From Protea cynaroides (taxonomy: Eukaryota > Streptophyta > Magnoliopsida > Proteales > Proteaceae): a DNA stretch of 64,000 nucleotides. The translations under genes were made by a program, and so were the position numbers. The stretch is taken from assembly GCA_028583415.1 (NCBI GenBank), contig CM053270.1, forward strand, positions 7,200,342 through 7,264,341, read 5' to 3'. This document shows, in pieces, positions 34,961-47,580 of this stretch. Position 1 is the stretch's first letter; every line of letters begins with the position of its first letter. The notes beneath the pieces are model-generated. The model did no database searches. It was not told the origin of the DNA and worked only from the letters and a program-made list of their open reading frames with translations.

Positions 34961-36199
34961 GTCTTAAGAGCTTGTCTACTTCCTTCATCTCTTATGATTT
35001 TTCAAAGACTATCGTCAATAACCTCATATCTCAAAAAGCTCATTAGCTTACACTGATAATCTCATATTGTACTCATTAGCTTACATCTCTTTTATCACTA
35101 ATGTTCTACCTTGATCTCTCTTTTGTATATCTCGAAAAGCATCTTCTGACTATTTACTCATTACAAATCCTAAGTCTATCTATAAGCATTAGGGTATATG
35201 CTTATATTCTTATTAATTCCACCAAATTTACTTTTGGTTTTTTACTTAATCATCTTACTCGACATTGGGCATAACTCAGTATTCATTGTACTAATATGAA
35301 TACTATTAATGCCATGGTTTTTGACTTCATCCTTGTATCCACTCTTAGATCTGTCTTTAGAAATCTTCTTCCTTGTCAACTTCATACCGATATGGTCATT
35401 ATAATTCTACTCGAGTGCTATCTACTATTTACTAGCCGCTCTTGATAGTTCTCACTTTTTGCTCATACACTCTTTACAGACCCATGACTCAAATCCATCC
35501 ATTCAGCAATCGTAGAACAGATTCTCCTTACTTCATCTGAGGTTTTCTTGGTTATAGAATCTAATCTGAATTCAATCATCTTCCTCCAATAATTTTGTTA
35601 TTAACTAAGTATCTCTATCAACGGATGTCAAGGAATATAAGAATCAGAATGTTTATCCAAAAGTAATTCATTTCCTTCTTTCGAATTCAGTATGATGAAA
35701 AACACTTGTTTTATCTAGTGAACTTTGATTTAAAGGATTAGGAGTAAATCTATGGCAATCGAACCAACAACCAAGGACCGTTAGTTGCAAGGTGGTCCAA
35801 ATACATAGAAGTAGAGGTTCTACAACTCTTAACCTCAAGGTTATAGGTTTTATCGAGTATATAATGCCATTGGTAGAGGCACTACAGGAGTAAATCTAGA
35901 GAAATTTTGGTACATCAATAAATCTGGTATAAAAAAATGTACATTCAGAATCATTAAACCTTTAAATGTTCATTCGGTTCATATCTCTATTCATGGTGTC
36001 GATCATGGGAGTAGCTTAAATTGGTATAATCAGGACTAATTCTAAGGAAATAACATCTATAACTCCAATTGATAGGTTGAATCAAGAAGGTATTCTGTCA
36101 AGGTACAAGAATTAGAATCCGGTATGTGCATCCTCTATAATCATAAGAGTAAGTTAATAATGCACCGCATCCTATATAAATCTATCTAGTTATATGGCC

Positions 36200-36900
36200 A
36201 CAATAGATTTGATCCTTTGTTGAAACATTTGAGGCTTCATCTTCAGAAAATATTCCTCAACCCTTGTCGGATCATTCTGCCATGATGTAGCTATCCCATA
36301 CATCGGTGGCTGATAAGGGTAACCACTTTAATACACTACTTATTGTGCACCAAGCTTCTGCACTAGGGTGTGCATTACTGGGACCTGCGGTATGGTAGGC
36401 ACTGTGTTATGGCTAACATGTGTGGGGGGTATAGTGTTACTACCAACCGGTATCGTACTTTGTTTGACCCGAAGGTGTTGATGTAGCATTGGCAACTTGG
36501 ATAGTGATTTCCATGGTAACTTACATAGCCGGTATCATCTGTTGTTGCATTTGCATTTTGTCTAATCAAATTTGTTACAACCGTGGCTAAAGCATTTGGT
36601 GGTCCAGGTAGATTGGCTAGAGTGGCCTGGTTGTCACCCCCTTTGATTTGCTCCAATTTGATTATCATTATTTAGCATCTGCTCAAATGAGTTTTCATTA
36701 CCCGTTCTCGACCCAAATAGTGGTGGGGTCAAGTTGCAACCTCTTCTTAATGCTCAATGGGCAATGGATTAGCATATGGTGGATCTCACTCTGAGTCTCC
36801 ACATCACCTAGGAGTATAGCTTTATCTTCTTTTATAGTTACTCTCATTTTTGGTGTATGGCCATTGTTCTCCTAGCTTTGTTGGATTTAGCCCGAGATCT
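36200..36900 (-). pseudogene. gag: E3 gag remnant
   Basis: Minus-strand ORF 36375-36668 contains LEQIKGGDNQATLANLPGPP and a Gln/Asn-rich stretch, followed rightward by a Tekay gag start reading like that of E2 (LDPTTIWVENG near 36730-36700). No zinc knuckle could be placed. Confidence 0.6.
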
Positions 36901-37304
36901 TTCCCTTTACCTCTACAGGGATTTAGGCATTACTAGCCATTTTTCTTCTTCCTCTGTCATACATCGAGTTTCACATCTTGTGATTACCAACTCGGTATTC
37001 TAATTTTCTGCTTTATAGATGCTCTCTTCTTGCTACTGTACTATATCCTTTGTATACTAAGCTATCCAACTTGTAGACCTTACCATAAGTTATTTACTTA
37101 GCAGGATACATTTAGATTCTCTTTTTCTTCTGTCTATATATACATATGGTTCCTCATTTAATATGTACATTATTGTCTTATTTAAGTTATGTCTCAACCA
37201 GCATAGGTGCTTATGGTGTGTTTGTATTAAAGCTTTTAACTTTATCCAAACTCAGTTCATGGACTCTAGTGGAAGTATTCAAGTTTGATGGGCAAGGCTT
37301 GAGA

Positions 37305-37316
37305 GCTCTGGTACCA
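37305..37316 (-). promoter_or_regulatory. Primer-binding site of E3
   Basis: gctctggtacca on the plus strand; complement TGGTACCAGAGC, one mismatch from the initiator tRNA-Met site. Three bases separate it from the 5' LTR at 37320. Confidence 0.88.
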
Positions 37317-37319
37317 AGT

Positions 37320-40300
37320 TGTCACACTTCAATTTTGGACTAACCAGAATGGTGTGATGAACCGTCAATAAACCAATGGTTCAATCAGGATCTCGTACAG
37401 GCTATGCCAACCATGTTAAACCAAAACACATTTCACATTAATCAGAGATAATAAAGTAAATAGCGAAAGTCTTATTAATAATGAACTGAGGTCTAATCAT
37501 GATAAATAATTAATATTCCAGTTATCTCCAAGTAACCAAAACATAATTTAATACATATTACAAATATCCAAATACGAAAGTTAAACACTAAGCGTATCCA
37601 TAGTTGAAATTCTAGCTTGACGAGCCATATTCGTCCTCTACAGCTTGCACATCCATAGCCGTTGTATGTCCACGTGTTGGCGTATTCATATAATCTTCAA
37701 CCATAACACCTGCAACATCAGAAACTAAAAATAAATGTGTGCACGAGGGTCAGCTCTCCAACTTGAGCTCAGTGAGTAAACAAAACAATGCAACAAACAT
37801 ATGCATGCATTCAATTCATATCTTTGGTCTGGTTTATAAGTTTGCAATGTGCTATAGAAAGGTTTGGTGGCTGCCGCACCTCTATAAACGAGTGTGTGAA
37901 TCCGCCCAATGGATCAAACACCATTGTCGTCCCACATGCACCCATCATGGAATAGAGATAGAGCTAAAGTGTCCGGATCAAACGCCGCATAACACTTCCC
38001 CTGATGCCCTACCCATACCAATACGTAAGCCCCTATTGGTGAGGGGTTGCAAACTAGGCTCGCAACTAACCAATCCTAATGCCAAACAGTGTATCCAAGG
38101 CCTCATCCCAGCATCCCTCAATACGTCCATAGAGATAGAGCTAAGCCCCCCCGGCAGAGTCAAAGACCACACGTTCTGAGACTACCTCCCCTGATACCCT
38201 ACGACGTAATAGTTCTGCTAAGGTAATGGCGATACGACGATGTTAGTGGGCAAGACTTGAGTAGAGATAGAGCTAGAGTCTGGTGACGAGGTCCAAGACC
38301 ATTGTCACACCCCAATTCCGCACAATTCAGAATGGTGTGATGAACCGCTAGCAAACCAACGGTTCAACTAGGATCTCGTACAGGTGGTATCCGGCTGATC
38401 TAAACCTCATATATCCACATTCATAATCAGAGTAAATACACAATAGCGGAAGTCTTATAGTAAAATAAACTGAGAATTTACTGTGATATTAATATTTAAA
38501 TAGCAAATTATTCTGTATCAACTAAGACATAAATAAGTATCAAATACATGTCTTTAATAAATCCAAATAAAAAAACTAAAAATCTAATCGAATACACATG
38601 AGTTGCACTCGCAAGAGGAGTCATGTGTATCCACATCATCTTCAACTTCCATCGCCGCCACGTGACCATACACTGGAGCGTTGACATAATCTTCGACGGT
38701 AGTACCTGCATCATCAACTAAAAATATTCAACGTCGAGGGGGTGAGAACACATCATGGCTCAATGAGTAAACAAAACAATGCAACAATTCATATGCATGC
38801 AGTCAATTCATATCTTTGGTCTGGTTTAAAGTTTGCAATGCGCAATAGAAAGGTTGGGTGGTCAAAGGTTAATGTTTATTGACCCCACCTCTATACACAG
38901 GGTGTGGAAGTCCGCCCAAAGGTTAACGTTTATTGTCGTCCCCATCCACCCTACCATAGCATTGTACAACAAAGGTTAACGTTTATTGCTGTACAGTGCC
39001 ATACCAACACGTAAGCCCCTGCTGGCGAGGGCTTGCAAACTGGGCTCGCAACTAACCAATCCTAATACCAAACAGTGTATCCAAGGCCTCACCCCAGCAT
39101 CCCTCAGAACGTCCATAGAGATAAAGCTAAAGCCCCCCGATAGAGTCAGATACTACAAGGACCGAGACCACCTCCCCTGATACTCTACGACGTAATAGTT
39201 CTGCTAAAGTAATGGCGATACGACGATGCTAATGCACAAGACTTGAGTTAGAGATAGAGTTAAAGTGCTGAGACCCGCCAGAGGTTAACGTTTATTGGCG
39301 TTTCCATCACACCTCCCCTGATACTCGCTCGCATCAAGTACACCAACCACACACATACATTCACATGCCTATTCATATCATCATCATCATCATCATCATG
39401 TTATAAACAATAAAGTAAATATGCATGAACAAATAATAAAAATATTGGATGAGATGTTGTATGCACATTACAAACATATTCGCATAGGATCAAGCATGGC
39501 ATTGGACTTAAGAAAAGAGAAAACAGTTTATTATTAACCAATTAGTTTAGAGTTCTATTTTCTCATCTAATAAATCCTTTTACAAGCTTTAAGATCACCT
39601 TTATATTGTTATTATATTACTAGAAGACCTAACAAAGTCGATAGAATTTAATTAGAATTAATTTTGAATTTAAAAACCATTATGTTAACTTGGGGTCGGA
39701 GGTAGGGTCGGAGTAATGATTGACCCTGGGTGCGACCACCCCTATTCTGGACTTCCCGAACACTGGGGGTCGATGCTCAGGGTCTGGTAGGGTCGATTGG
39801 CCATCGACCCCCCATGCGACCCCCTGTGGGTTTTGGTCGATTTTCTTCCTTAAATCCATTCCTCGTGTTTGGGGTCCTGTGGCTTGTTCCTATAATCCAT
39901 TCTACACATGTTCTATGGTCTAGAACCATGATTCTACCACCTATATGGCTTTCATGATTTTCCCCCATGGTTTTCCATGAAAACCTAACCATAGGTTGAT
40001 GGTTTGAGTTTTTTCGAGATCATACTCTCTACATTATCTATCCTAAGGTCTTTTAGCAATTCATGGAATTAGTATCCATACCTGAGAAGAATACTCCTTC
40101 TCTGCAACTCTTCTCCTTTTGCTTTCTTCTCTTCTTTCCTTCTCTTTTCCTTCTTTTCCTTCTCTTCTCTTTCTCTCAATTCAATTAGGGTTGTAAAAGG
40201 AGTAAAAGAGGCTTAGGGACGTCCTATTTATAGAGTAGAAACTCTTAAAATAAGTCCCATTGAGATTTGGAAGGAATCCCATCAAAATTAGGAAACTTTC

Positions 40301-41831
40301 CTAGTTTTCAGATTTACCGAGTACCGGGGGTCGATAGGGGGGGTCGGAGATCCCGTTGACCCCTGGTTCCTGAAGTGTCCGACCCCCCATGTAAAACTGG
40401 GGGTCTGACTTCTGTCTTGGGGGTCCGACCCTCCCTTGCTGGGTATGCGACCCTCCCCTTAATTTAAGTGTTTTTGTGTCCGTTTAATACCTGGGATCAT
40501 GATCTCCTTCACGCACTTGGTCCATTTGGCTCATCCATGATGGGTAGACCTGGTTCAAGGTGGTAAAACTGGGTTAGTTTGCTACGGGTCTTACAACCAC
40601 CATGCCACGTCCTTCGCCTAATGCTCGACTCGTATCCAACACACTAACCACACACATACATTCACATGCCTATTCCTAACATCATCATCATCATCATGTT
40701 ATAAATAAATGAAATTAAATATGCATGAATAGTAATAGCAGGAATAATGGATGACATGTGAGAAGCACATTACAAGCATACAAGCATATAATCAATCATG
40801 ACATTGGACTTAATAAAAATAAACAGTTTGTTATTATCTAATTAGTTTAGGTTTTGTTCCCTCACCTTTGATCGATGTTTGTTCCTCTCCTTGTTCCTCT
40901 CCCAAGCTTTTAGAAGTCACTTTGAATCTATTAGGATCCTAAACAATTAATGTATGTAAGTTAAGGTTCAAGTTTACCAAGTTACAGTAGTCAAAAACCT
41001 TGTTTGGTCTTAAAATATACTTGTTGTTTTCCTACAGTCGATGCTATAGGAAAATATAGCATCAATGATCATTCTAAGGCCAATATTCTTAGTTTATCCC
41101 TTATCCATTAACCCTAACCTATTCTCTATGGTTTTGCTTAGAAATTCCATAACTGAAATTGTTACATTAGATTCAACACATCAACATGATGGAAAGGAAC
41201 CTATCCTATCTAATCTATCCTATAGAGTCAAGTCCATACCTTAAGCTTGTTGTAGAAAGATAGAACTCTTCTCTGCAAACCTTCTTCTTAGCCTTCTTCT
41301 TCAAATCATCTTCTCCTTCTCTTCCTCTTTCTCTTTCTCTCTTAGGTATAGAGTTTCAATTTGGGTTCTAAAAGAGTGAGAGAGGCTAAGGAACGTCCCT
41401 TATATAGAGGAAAAACCTCCATATAGAGTCCTCTTTCAATTAAGAAAGAGTCCTCCTCAAATTAGCAAAGTTTCCTAAAAACGGAGTCGGTTCTGGGTTC
41501 CTACGGTCGATCATACGGTCGCATAAACCGTCTACCGTACCACCAAGTCATGTGACCATAGGTCACATGGTCTTACTACGGTCGACCATAGGTGCGACCG
41601 AAGCCTCCAAACATGCCACCATAGGTCCAAAATTCACTGGTTTTTAGTTTTTGATTGTTTGCTTCCATGCAAACTTAACCAGTCAACCACAACAACTAAA
41701 TTTGACTTGTGACTTACCTCATCTTGTGGTTTCTTCATATAATTGATTCACTTGAGCCAATTATGATGGGAAGACCGGTCACGACACAAGAACGTAAAGT
41801 TAGACCGGGTTCGTGGCGTGCGGGTCTTACA
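37320..41831 (-). repeat. 5' LTR of E3 (right copy), interrupted by a solo LTR
   Basis: Two parts, 37320-38302 and 40596-41831, together about 2.2 kb, match the left LTR. Near 41055 the sequence jumps from the 'cagtcgatgctat' region to 'caatgatcattctaagg', skipping about 200 bp present in the left LTR (30622-30832), so the leader-side GGTCGA cluster is deleted here. TATA near 41400 (ttatatagagg). Confidence 0.92.
38303..40595 (-). repeat. Solo Tekay LTR (subfamily A) inside the E3 LTR
   Basis: TGTCACACCCC to CGGGTCTTACA on the plus strand; 2293 bp. Flanks accat (38298-38302) and accac (40596-40600): a 5-bp duplication with one mismatch. The intact E3 left LTR has a single 'accac' at this point (about 30170), proving the insertion. 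TATA cctatttatagag at 40223-40235; GGTCGA clusters 39692-39830 and 40325-40455; three copies of the ggttaacgtttattg motif (38925, 38976, 39294) and a variant at 38870. Confidence 0.95.
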
Positions 41832-41836
41832 AATTG

Positions 41837-42843
41837 GAATTCTTTCTAGGTGCCGCTTAAGTTTGGAAGTGATCAAAGAAGCGATCACTTAACTTGTCAA
41901 AGCTATGAATTGAGTTCACTGGGAAGTTGTTAAACCTTAGCCGGCCTAGATCTTTTAATGTGGAAGGGAATGTCCTGCAAAGGATTGCATCATTATACCC
42001 GTGGAGGAGCATAATGGCTGAGTAGTTGTCGAGATGCAGTTGAGGATCTATAGTCCCTTCATAGGGATCGATCTTAAAATTATCAGGGCACGATGTCTCC
42101 ATGATCTCTCTAAAAAAGGCCATGTCGGCATGGTTTTTCCTTTTCTTGTGGGTACTTACTCTGGCGGCTTACTTTTTCTCCATCTCGCTTAACCTAGCTT
42201 GCATGGCCAGTATTTATTGCTTGAGGGTTCCTGGATTTGAAGTTAATACTTGTTTGTAGCGGCAAGGGTCGCATCTGCGACAGCAGCGTGTTCAGTTGCA
42301 AGCTTATCAGCAGTAGCCTCGATCTATGGCTCTGCGTTCTGCTCTGGCAGCATCAACTCACCTCTATAACTCCTCAGCATCTCCTTTGTGCCTAGATCCC
42401 TGCTTGCGCTAGGCGATCATGCATAGAGACTCTCCCGAAACTCTTCGAATGACTGGAGGACACCTCTTCCTTGACTTCATAGTTGGAATCGTCCTCTGAA
42501 ATAAGGCCAGGCATCTCATCTTTCCAAGGGCTTGGAGATGGTCACGCGATCTGTGCGACTGTCTAGATTGTCTAGATATCCTGGATCCTACTTTGGAGAT
42601 CCTAGCCCTCCTGTTTGGGTTACATCGCGGAGGAGCAGGTGGTGGCATAAGGGCCCTAGCAATTGTTGCAATCTGCTCCGTCAAGGTGTTGAATTGCTCT
42701 TAGGTGACATACTGGTTCTGGCTAGCCGTTGTTGGAGGTGGGGAAACTCTTGTTGGAGGATTCCCATCATGACCCCCATTCTCTCCATCGTTTGGGGGTT
42801 GATTTTCGTCGGCTCTGCCAGTATTACTCCTTGTAGTCACCAT
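41837..42843 (-). pseudogene. gag: Tat element 2 gag, N-terminal part
   Basis: A start codon at 42843 begins VTTRSNTGRADENQPPNDGE, 55 bases from the PBS, followed by a TAA in place of CAA, then LTEQIATIARALMPPPAPP (42684-42409) and, further left, the retrotransposon-gag domain (42123-41857: YEGTIDPQLHLDNYSAIML, CRTFPSTLKDLGR, SFDKLSDRFFDHFQT). A frameshift or stops lie between the two ORFs. E3 is inserted after HFQT. Confidence 0.82.
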
Positions 42844-42897
42844 TTCTGTGAATTATAGATCACACTGTAGATCTTCTTTGGAGAATAGTCAGGGCCT

Positions 42898-42914
42898 CAC
42901 AGTGGGTGCTAAAC
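42898..42914 (-). promoter_or_regulatory. Primer-binding site of Tat element 2
   Basis: On the minus strand it reads gtttagcacccactgtg, close to the GTTTGGCGCCCACCGTG that follows Tat LTRs. It adjoins the LTR edge at 42915. Confidence 0.65.
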
Positions 42915-43626
42915 TGTTGCTATTAAAACTAGGCTGGTCGACGTGTCCCACCTCCTGCAAGAAAGATGAAGGTTATCGGAGCTAGACAGTGGCATTCGGT
43001 GTCCACTTAGACGATCAAGTCAGTTACAGAGCAATCAGTATGGAGCTTACAAGAAGAAGGCAAGCTCCTTAGAGAGTAGGGTTCCCCAAGTATTCTCAAA
43101 GTTAATCGAAATCAGATCCTATTAGCTGTGATCGTTAAGTGTATATATAAAGGATACACCTATAGTTGGAATTGGACACGGCATTTAGTGATAGTGTTAG
43201 AGTAGGAATGTATGACTCTATGGGAGCCAATCCAATTATCTCCTATAACCATAGGATGAAGATCCTACGGCTGGATGAAGTCGCTACCTCTGACCTTTCA
43301 AGTTGTCATGTACGCTCTTTGCGGGTGGAGAGTCCAACATAAAATCCAACTCTCCCCGTCGTATCCTAATAGGAATCCTCCTAGCACTTCAGAGATAGAC
43401 TTAGAGACCTAACATGTGTAGCCCTGCATGTGCTTCCTCTCATCGTCATGGAAGTGCCCTGGAGGTGACATTTGGTAGGACACGCGTCATCCTCCCATTA
43501 TGGCTTGCAAATGAACACGTGTTACTCTATGATTAATCAAGCAAAATATGCTATCAACATTGGACATGAATCGTCCAAGGGCCGCTATCTGACCATTCAG
43601 CTATTGTACCTGTTTTGGTTTTATCA
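42915..43626 (-). repeat. 5' LTR of Tat element 2
   Basis: On the minus strand from TGATAAAACC (43626) to TAGCAACA (42915); 712 bp with TG...CA ends. The right edge is where the RT of Tat element 3 breaks off, and the left edge borders the PBS. A tatatata stretch near 43139-43148 could be the TATA box. No second copy is present in the window. Confidence 0.65.
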
Positions 43627-44533
43627 GAGCTGTCTTGTTACGAATGGCTGTTATCTTTGAAGTGTTTGCTACAATCCCTCTCTGAGACACCATAAACTCT
43701 ATGAACTTCCCTGATGCGACTCCGAAAACACGCTTAGTCGGGTTGAGCTTCACACTATATGCTCGTAGGACATCAAAGGCCTCGGTGAACTCAGCTATGT
43801 GTTGGTCAGACTTTTTGCTTTTTACTAGGAAGTTGTCTACATAGACTTTCATATTGCAACCGATCTGTCTTCTGCATACTTTGTTTACTAACCTCTAATT
43901 GGTGGTTCCTTTGTTCTTGAGACTAAAAGACATAATCGTGTAGTAGAAGAGACCTTGGTTAGTGACAAATATGTATATGCCTCGTCCTGCTTATACATCT
44001 TTATTTGGTTATACCCCGAGTATGCATTGAAGAAACTCAATAATTCATGGCCAGCTATAGCATCGATGAGCTGATCTATCCGGGGTAATAGCTATATTTT
44101 GGGTAAGTCTTGTTCAAATTTGTGAAGACTATATAGATTTTCCGCTTCCCATTGGACTTGGGGACCATGACTACATTGGCCAACCAGTCTAGGTAAGTGA
44201 CTTCTTGGATGAAACCTGCTTTTAGTAACTTTTGTACTTCCTTGTCAATGGCCGACTGATGGGTTGGGGCAAAACTTCTTTTCTTCTACTTAACCTGCCT
44301 ATGCTGGGGATTGATGGCAAGATAATGTTTGATGACTTCTCAAGGAATGCCTGGCATCTCAGAGGCCGACCAGGCAAATACATGAGATTATTCTTGAGAA
44401 AATTGATTAGGTCAAACTTTTGGTCTTCTGGTAGCAAGGAGCCGGTCAAGAATGTCTTTTTTAGGAACTCGACTGAGATGAAAACTTGGATTAGTTCCTC
44501 AGCTAGTGCACCTCTCTCTCGATGGACGACGTC
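43627..44533 (-). pseudogene. Tat element 3, RT fragment
   Basis: Minus-strand. ORF 44222-44701 overlaps the N-terminal linker (LAEELIQVFISVEF, LPEDQKFDLINFLKNN) that in Tat elements comes before RT. Near 44100-44170 the KWKIYIVFTN-like block, and at 43852-43601 the palm with MKVYVDNFLVKSKK (family YVDDFLVKS, so the second Asp is Asn) and GKFIEFMVSQRGIVAN. It is cut at both ends, by the Tat 2 LTR at 43626 and by an LTR at 44534. Confidence 0.78.
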
Positions 44534-45837
44534 TGTCACACCCCGATTTCCAGTAAGTTGGACGTGTAATTGGATTGCCGATAAACAACCCAAATCTATC
44601 CAAGACCCTGGAATTGCAGTGCTTACCATAACCACATCATGAACCACAACATAATAAAACATCCATAATGAATCAGAGTACGAGAGTAAATAATTATCCA
44701 ATGGAAGTCTTTAAATAAAATCTTTACTAGTAAACTGATGTACTAATAATAGAGTAAATAAAAAAAAGGTGTTATGCTTATCATCGAACTCAAAACATAA
44801 GTAATAACCATTTCAAGTAAATATCAAATACGAAAAGGAGTAAGTATGGACATTGGTCCGAAAACCTAAGTAAACAAAATCTAAAATCAAGGTTTTTTGC
44901 CATAGACGCAGAAATCAAATTGGTAACTATTCGAAGGTCCCTCAACATCAATGTCCTCAACGGAAACACTAGCAAAGATAGGAGGCTCCACGAAAGCTGT
45001 AACAGTGTAACCTGTACCATTATTTAAAAAATAGTCTGCAGGAGTAAGCTCTCCAACTTGAGCTCAATAAGGAAGTAAGTACACACAAGCATGCAAGGAT
45101 GAATGCAACAAATGAGCTAATTAATTAGGTTGACATTGCCCTTTCGAGCTTCACCATGGCTCCAACCATGATCCACTCTCATGCAAGGATAGTACGGCAC
45201 TCCCAGTCTTCAAACTAGTCATGCAATAATACCACCTGTAGGCTCCCATCAAGCTCCAACCTGGCATCTTGGTCCCAGACCTCAACTCAGAGCCCATGCC
45301 AATACCTAACCCTTTATTGGAAAGGGTTCTATCATGGCCTGAATAACCTAACTGCATACATCTAAATGCACATCATTACAATCTTAGGCCATACCCGAGC
45401 AGAAGTCCTAGTCCTGGCCCTAATAGAGCACTGTACCTTACTAGGATACCCATATAGACGACACGGTCCGGTAGTTCCCGACCCCATTCTATCTTCCACA
45501 CAGATTAAAACAAACATTATTCTATTCATTACATCATTAAAGAAATATGTACATGCATGAGCGATAATAGCAAATATTGGATGGCATGTTATCAACCAAA
45601 CATACAATATGCATCAAAGACATGCAATAGATAATAAACATAGAAATTAAAACGGTCCTACTCCCTTACCTGATAATCAGCCGGTTATAGCAGGTTCCCA
45701 GTTATTTCTCTTTTCGTGATCCTACGCCATTTTTCCTAAAGTTTATGCATTAATTAGCCAATAGTCTTAGAACAATATAAGGTAGGCTTTATCATTACCT
45801 AGAGGTCCCATTGGTCCTTAAGTAGGGTTTTTATGTC
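44534..45837 (-). repeat. LTR fragment of another Tekay-like subfamily
   Basis: Starts TGTCACACCCCGATTTCC on the plus strand, the same edge as the other minus-oriented LTRs, and has the 'cagtaagctctccaacttgagctca' type block near 45040-45065 and the pre-edge 'gcatgt-tcaa' structure. It lacks the tcttaca edge: at 45837 the sequence changes to the 3' end of the Transposase_28 gene. No target duplication (acgtc on the left) was found on the right, so it is probably truncated. Confidence 0.65.
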
Positions 45838-46186
45838 TTAGGTCCGAGTGCACAAAGGGTACAAACCTAATCTGGCTTTTCGGGACATATCCACTGCAAA
45901 AACAATACAGAGAGTGGTCAGTACAAAAACAAGGATGAAAAAGAAGTGGGCTCTATGGTGGGTGTTCACCAATCTGGCATTCTTAAGATAGGTGAGGTTA
46001 GATAGGTTGGCAAGGGTCGAAGCAGGAATTTCTCTGATCATGTCGGCGAAGTCACTGAAATCCAGGGCAATTAGGGGCACCTTGTTACCTTGGGCATAGT
46101 TGATCTCCGCCCAACAGTTGTACGACCAACTATCATTGGGAAGAGGGTTCCAGGAGCCAAAGAGAAAACTTGTTTTCCATTTATGG
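45838..46186 (-). pseudogene. Transposase_28-type gene, C-terminal part
   Basis: Continuation of the gene whose start is at 57486, after removal of the hAT element. The minus strand reads SFLFGSWNPLPNDSWSYN, then EINYAQGNKVPLIALDFSDF and LSNLTYLKNARL. A GTGAAC...TTTTTGCAG segment of about 80 bases (about 45980-45895) looks like an intron, after which the frame ends at a TAA at 45838. The host of this gene is probably Tat element 3 or a relative, as such ORFs occur in gypsy-type plant elements; function unknown. Confidence 0.65.
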
Positions 46187-46423
46187 TAAGGGTGTCAAAA
46201 ATGGGCTCGGACTGATAGAACGGACCAAGTCGGTCCAATATAGCTCGAACCCAGCCCAACCCGAGCCTTTAATGGGCATATTTCGGACATGTGGCTATGT
46301 TTCCAGTTCAATCCGGTCCAATCTGATCGGCGGCTCGTTATGGAGCCTGAGTTAGCCCAAACTGAAACTACCCAGTCGGAAACCCATTAAGGCCCGATTT
46401 TAAGTTCTAACTTCTAACCCTAG

Positions 46424-46431
46424 TATAAAAG
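46424..46431 (+). promoter_or_regulatory. Probable TATA box of the hAT transposase gene
   Basis: tataaaag lies 237 bp inside the left end of the hAT element, on the strand of the transposase, followed by a pyrimidine-rich leader. The distance to the first recognised coding exon (53273) suggests a leader intron, enlarged by the LTR insertion. Confidence 0.5.
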
Positions 46432-46839
46432 CTTCACTTTACTTTTTACCTGTTTGCACTTTTCACTTTTCACTCTCAGTTGTCACTAAGAGACTCATAG
46501 CCAGAGGCGATTGCAGCTGCCTCACTCACCCCCTCTCCAAATCTCCCGACATCATTTTCGGTGACATTAATTTAAATAAGTTGTAAGCACCCCATTTTTA
46601 CCACCCTCAGCATAAGTGAACCCATATGGCAGGTTTTCGACTTTTAACCCAAGGGTTTGTGATCCTTTAATGAACCCCACAGCAGGGTCATAGGATATTA
46701 CCTACTTGGATGTACAAGTCGTGAAATTATCTTCAAAATGAGACCGGAATCATCAAATTCTGACATCAAACAAGGAAGTTATTTTAGTTTGAAAGTGCAA
46801 GGGCAATTACATAATTATTGTATGATGCATGCATTATCA

Positions 46840-47440
46840 TTTAAACTTCAAATCATCATATCTTGGTCATCTGATATTAGAATCAGATGATTCAAAGGCC
46901 AATATTCCTTATTTTCAGTCCTCTTCAAAGTGGACGTGAAAAAATCCCGGGCAAAGGTCGCCGATGGGCCCCATGCAAGCTTTCATGCAAAAATTATCGA
47001 TAGAACTTCAAAACTTCATATATTTGTCGTTCTACGTTGGATTCTGATGATTCCAAGGCCATTATTCTTCATTTGTGGTGTTCTACAAAGTGCACGTGAA
47101 AAATCTCTGGTAGAAGTCTCCGAAGGGTCTCATGCAAAATTACACATGGAAATGATCATTTAATCTTTGAAAATTCATATTTTGGTCACCCCATATCCAA
47201 ATCAGGTGATTTCAGTTTCATTATGTTCCATTTTTAGTACTCTACAAAGTAGATGTAAAGGATTTTCGGTGGAAGTCTCCGAAGGATTCCATGCAGAATG
47301 GTTAGCCAAATTATCGATAATTGGTCTGCTTAAACTTCAAAATTCATAAGGTGATTCAAGTTTCAATATTCCTCATTTTTAGTGTTCTAAAAAGTGAACG
47401 TAAAAAATTTGGAATAGAGGCTATCGAAAAATTTCATATG
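46840..47440 (+). repeat. Diverged tandem repeat, about 160-bp period
   Basis: Four copies beginning near 46844, 47008, 47166 and 47335. Each starts like cttcaaaattcatat, has a gattca or gtgattca word with 'caaggccatta', and a 'ctacaaagtg-acgtgaaaaat' word, then gtctccgaaggg and catgcaaaa. Similarity between copies is roughly 60-75 percent by eye. Confidence 0.75.
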
Positions 47441-47580
47441 GAATGGTGGCATAAATGGACTATGAAATGATAGAAAAAGTCAACCTTGATCCAAACCAAC
47501 TCCATCCAGCTTAGTCTAACTTAGCCCGGCCCAACTCAGACCAATCCGACCAAGTCACTTCAGCCCATATGCATGTATTT

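Larger units (their letters stand above)
29190..41831 (-). mobile_element. Complete Tekay/Del chromovirus E3, minus strand, with a nested solo LTR
   Basis: Subfamily-C element with left (3') LTR 29190-31606 and right (5') LTR 37320-41831. The right LTR is lengthened by a solo LTR (38303-40595) and shortened by a deletion of about 200 bp near 41060. Flanks are gattg (29185-29189) and aattg (41832-41836), a 5-bp duplication with one mismatch, and the gag of Tat element 2 reads across the empty site. PBS at 37305-37316 is gctctggtacca, one base off the consensus. The internal region runs gag to chromodomain on the minus strand, all broken. Confidence 0.94.
24669..43626 (-). mobile_element. Tat-lineage Ty3 retrotransposon 2, minus strand, nested host
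   Basis: Right to left: 5' LTR (42915-43626), PBS (42898-42914), gag (42843-41837 and 29184-28500), protease (28042-27569), RT (27200-26878 and 24690-24669). It is broken by E3 (29190-41831) within gag and by a solo LTR (24691-26872) in RT, and is truncated at 24668 by the 3' end of E1. RNase H, integrase and the 3' LTR are not in the window next to it. Confidence 0.85.

Noticed and set aside
37739..38179. ORF of 146 codons and similar ORFs in other LTRs (19666, 11618, 23117, 23793, 59007)
   Set aside because: They recur because LTRs recur; they cross LTR promoter and leader regions, change frame between copies and show no coding-type conservation.
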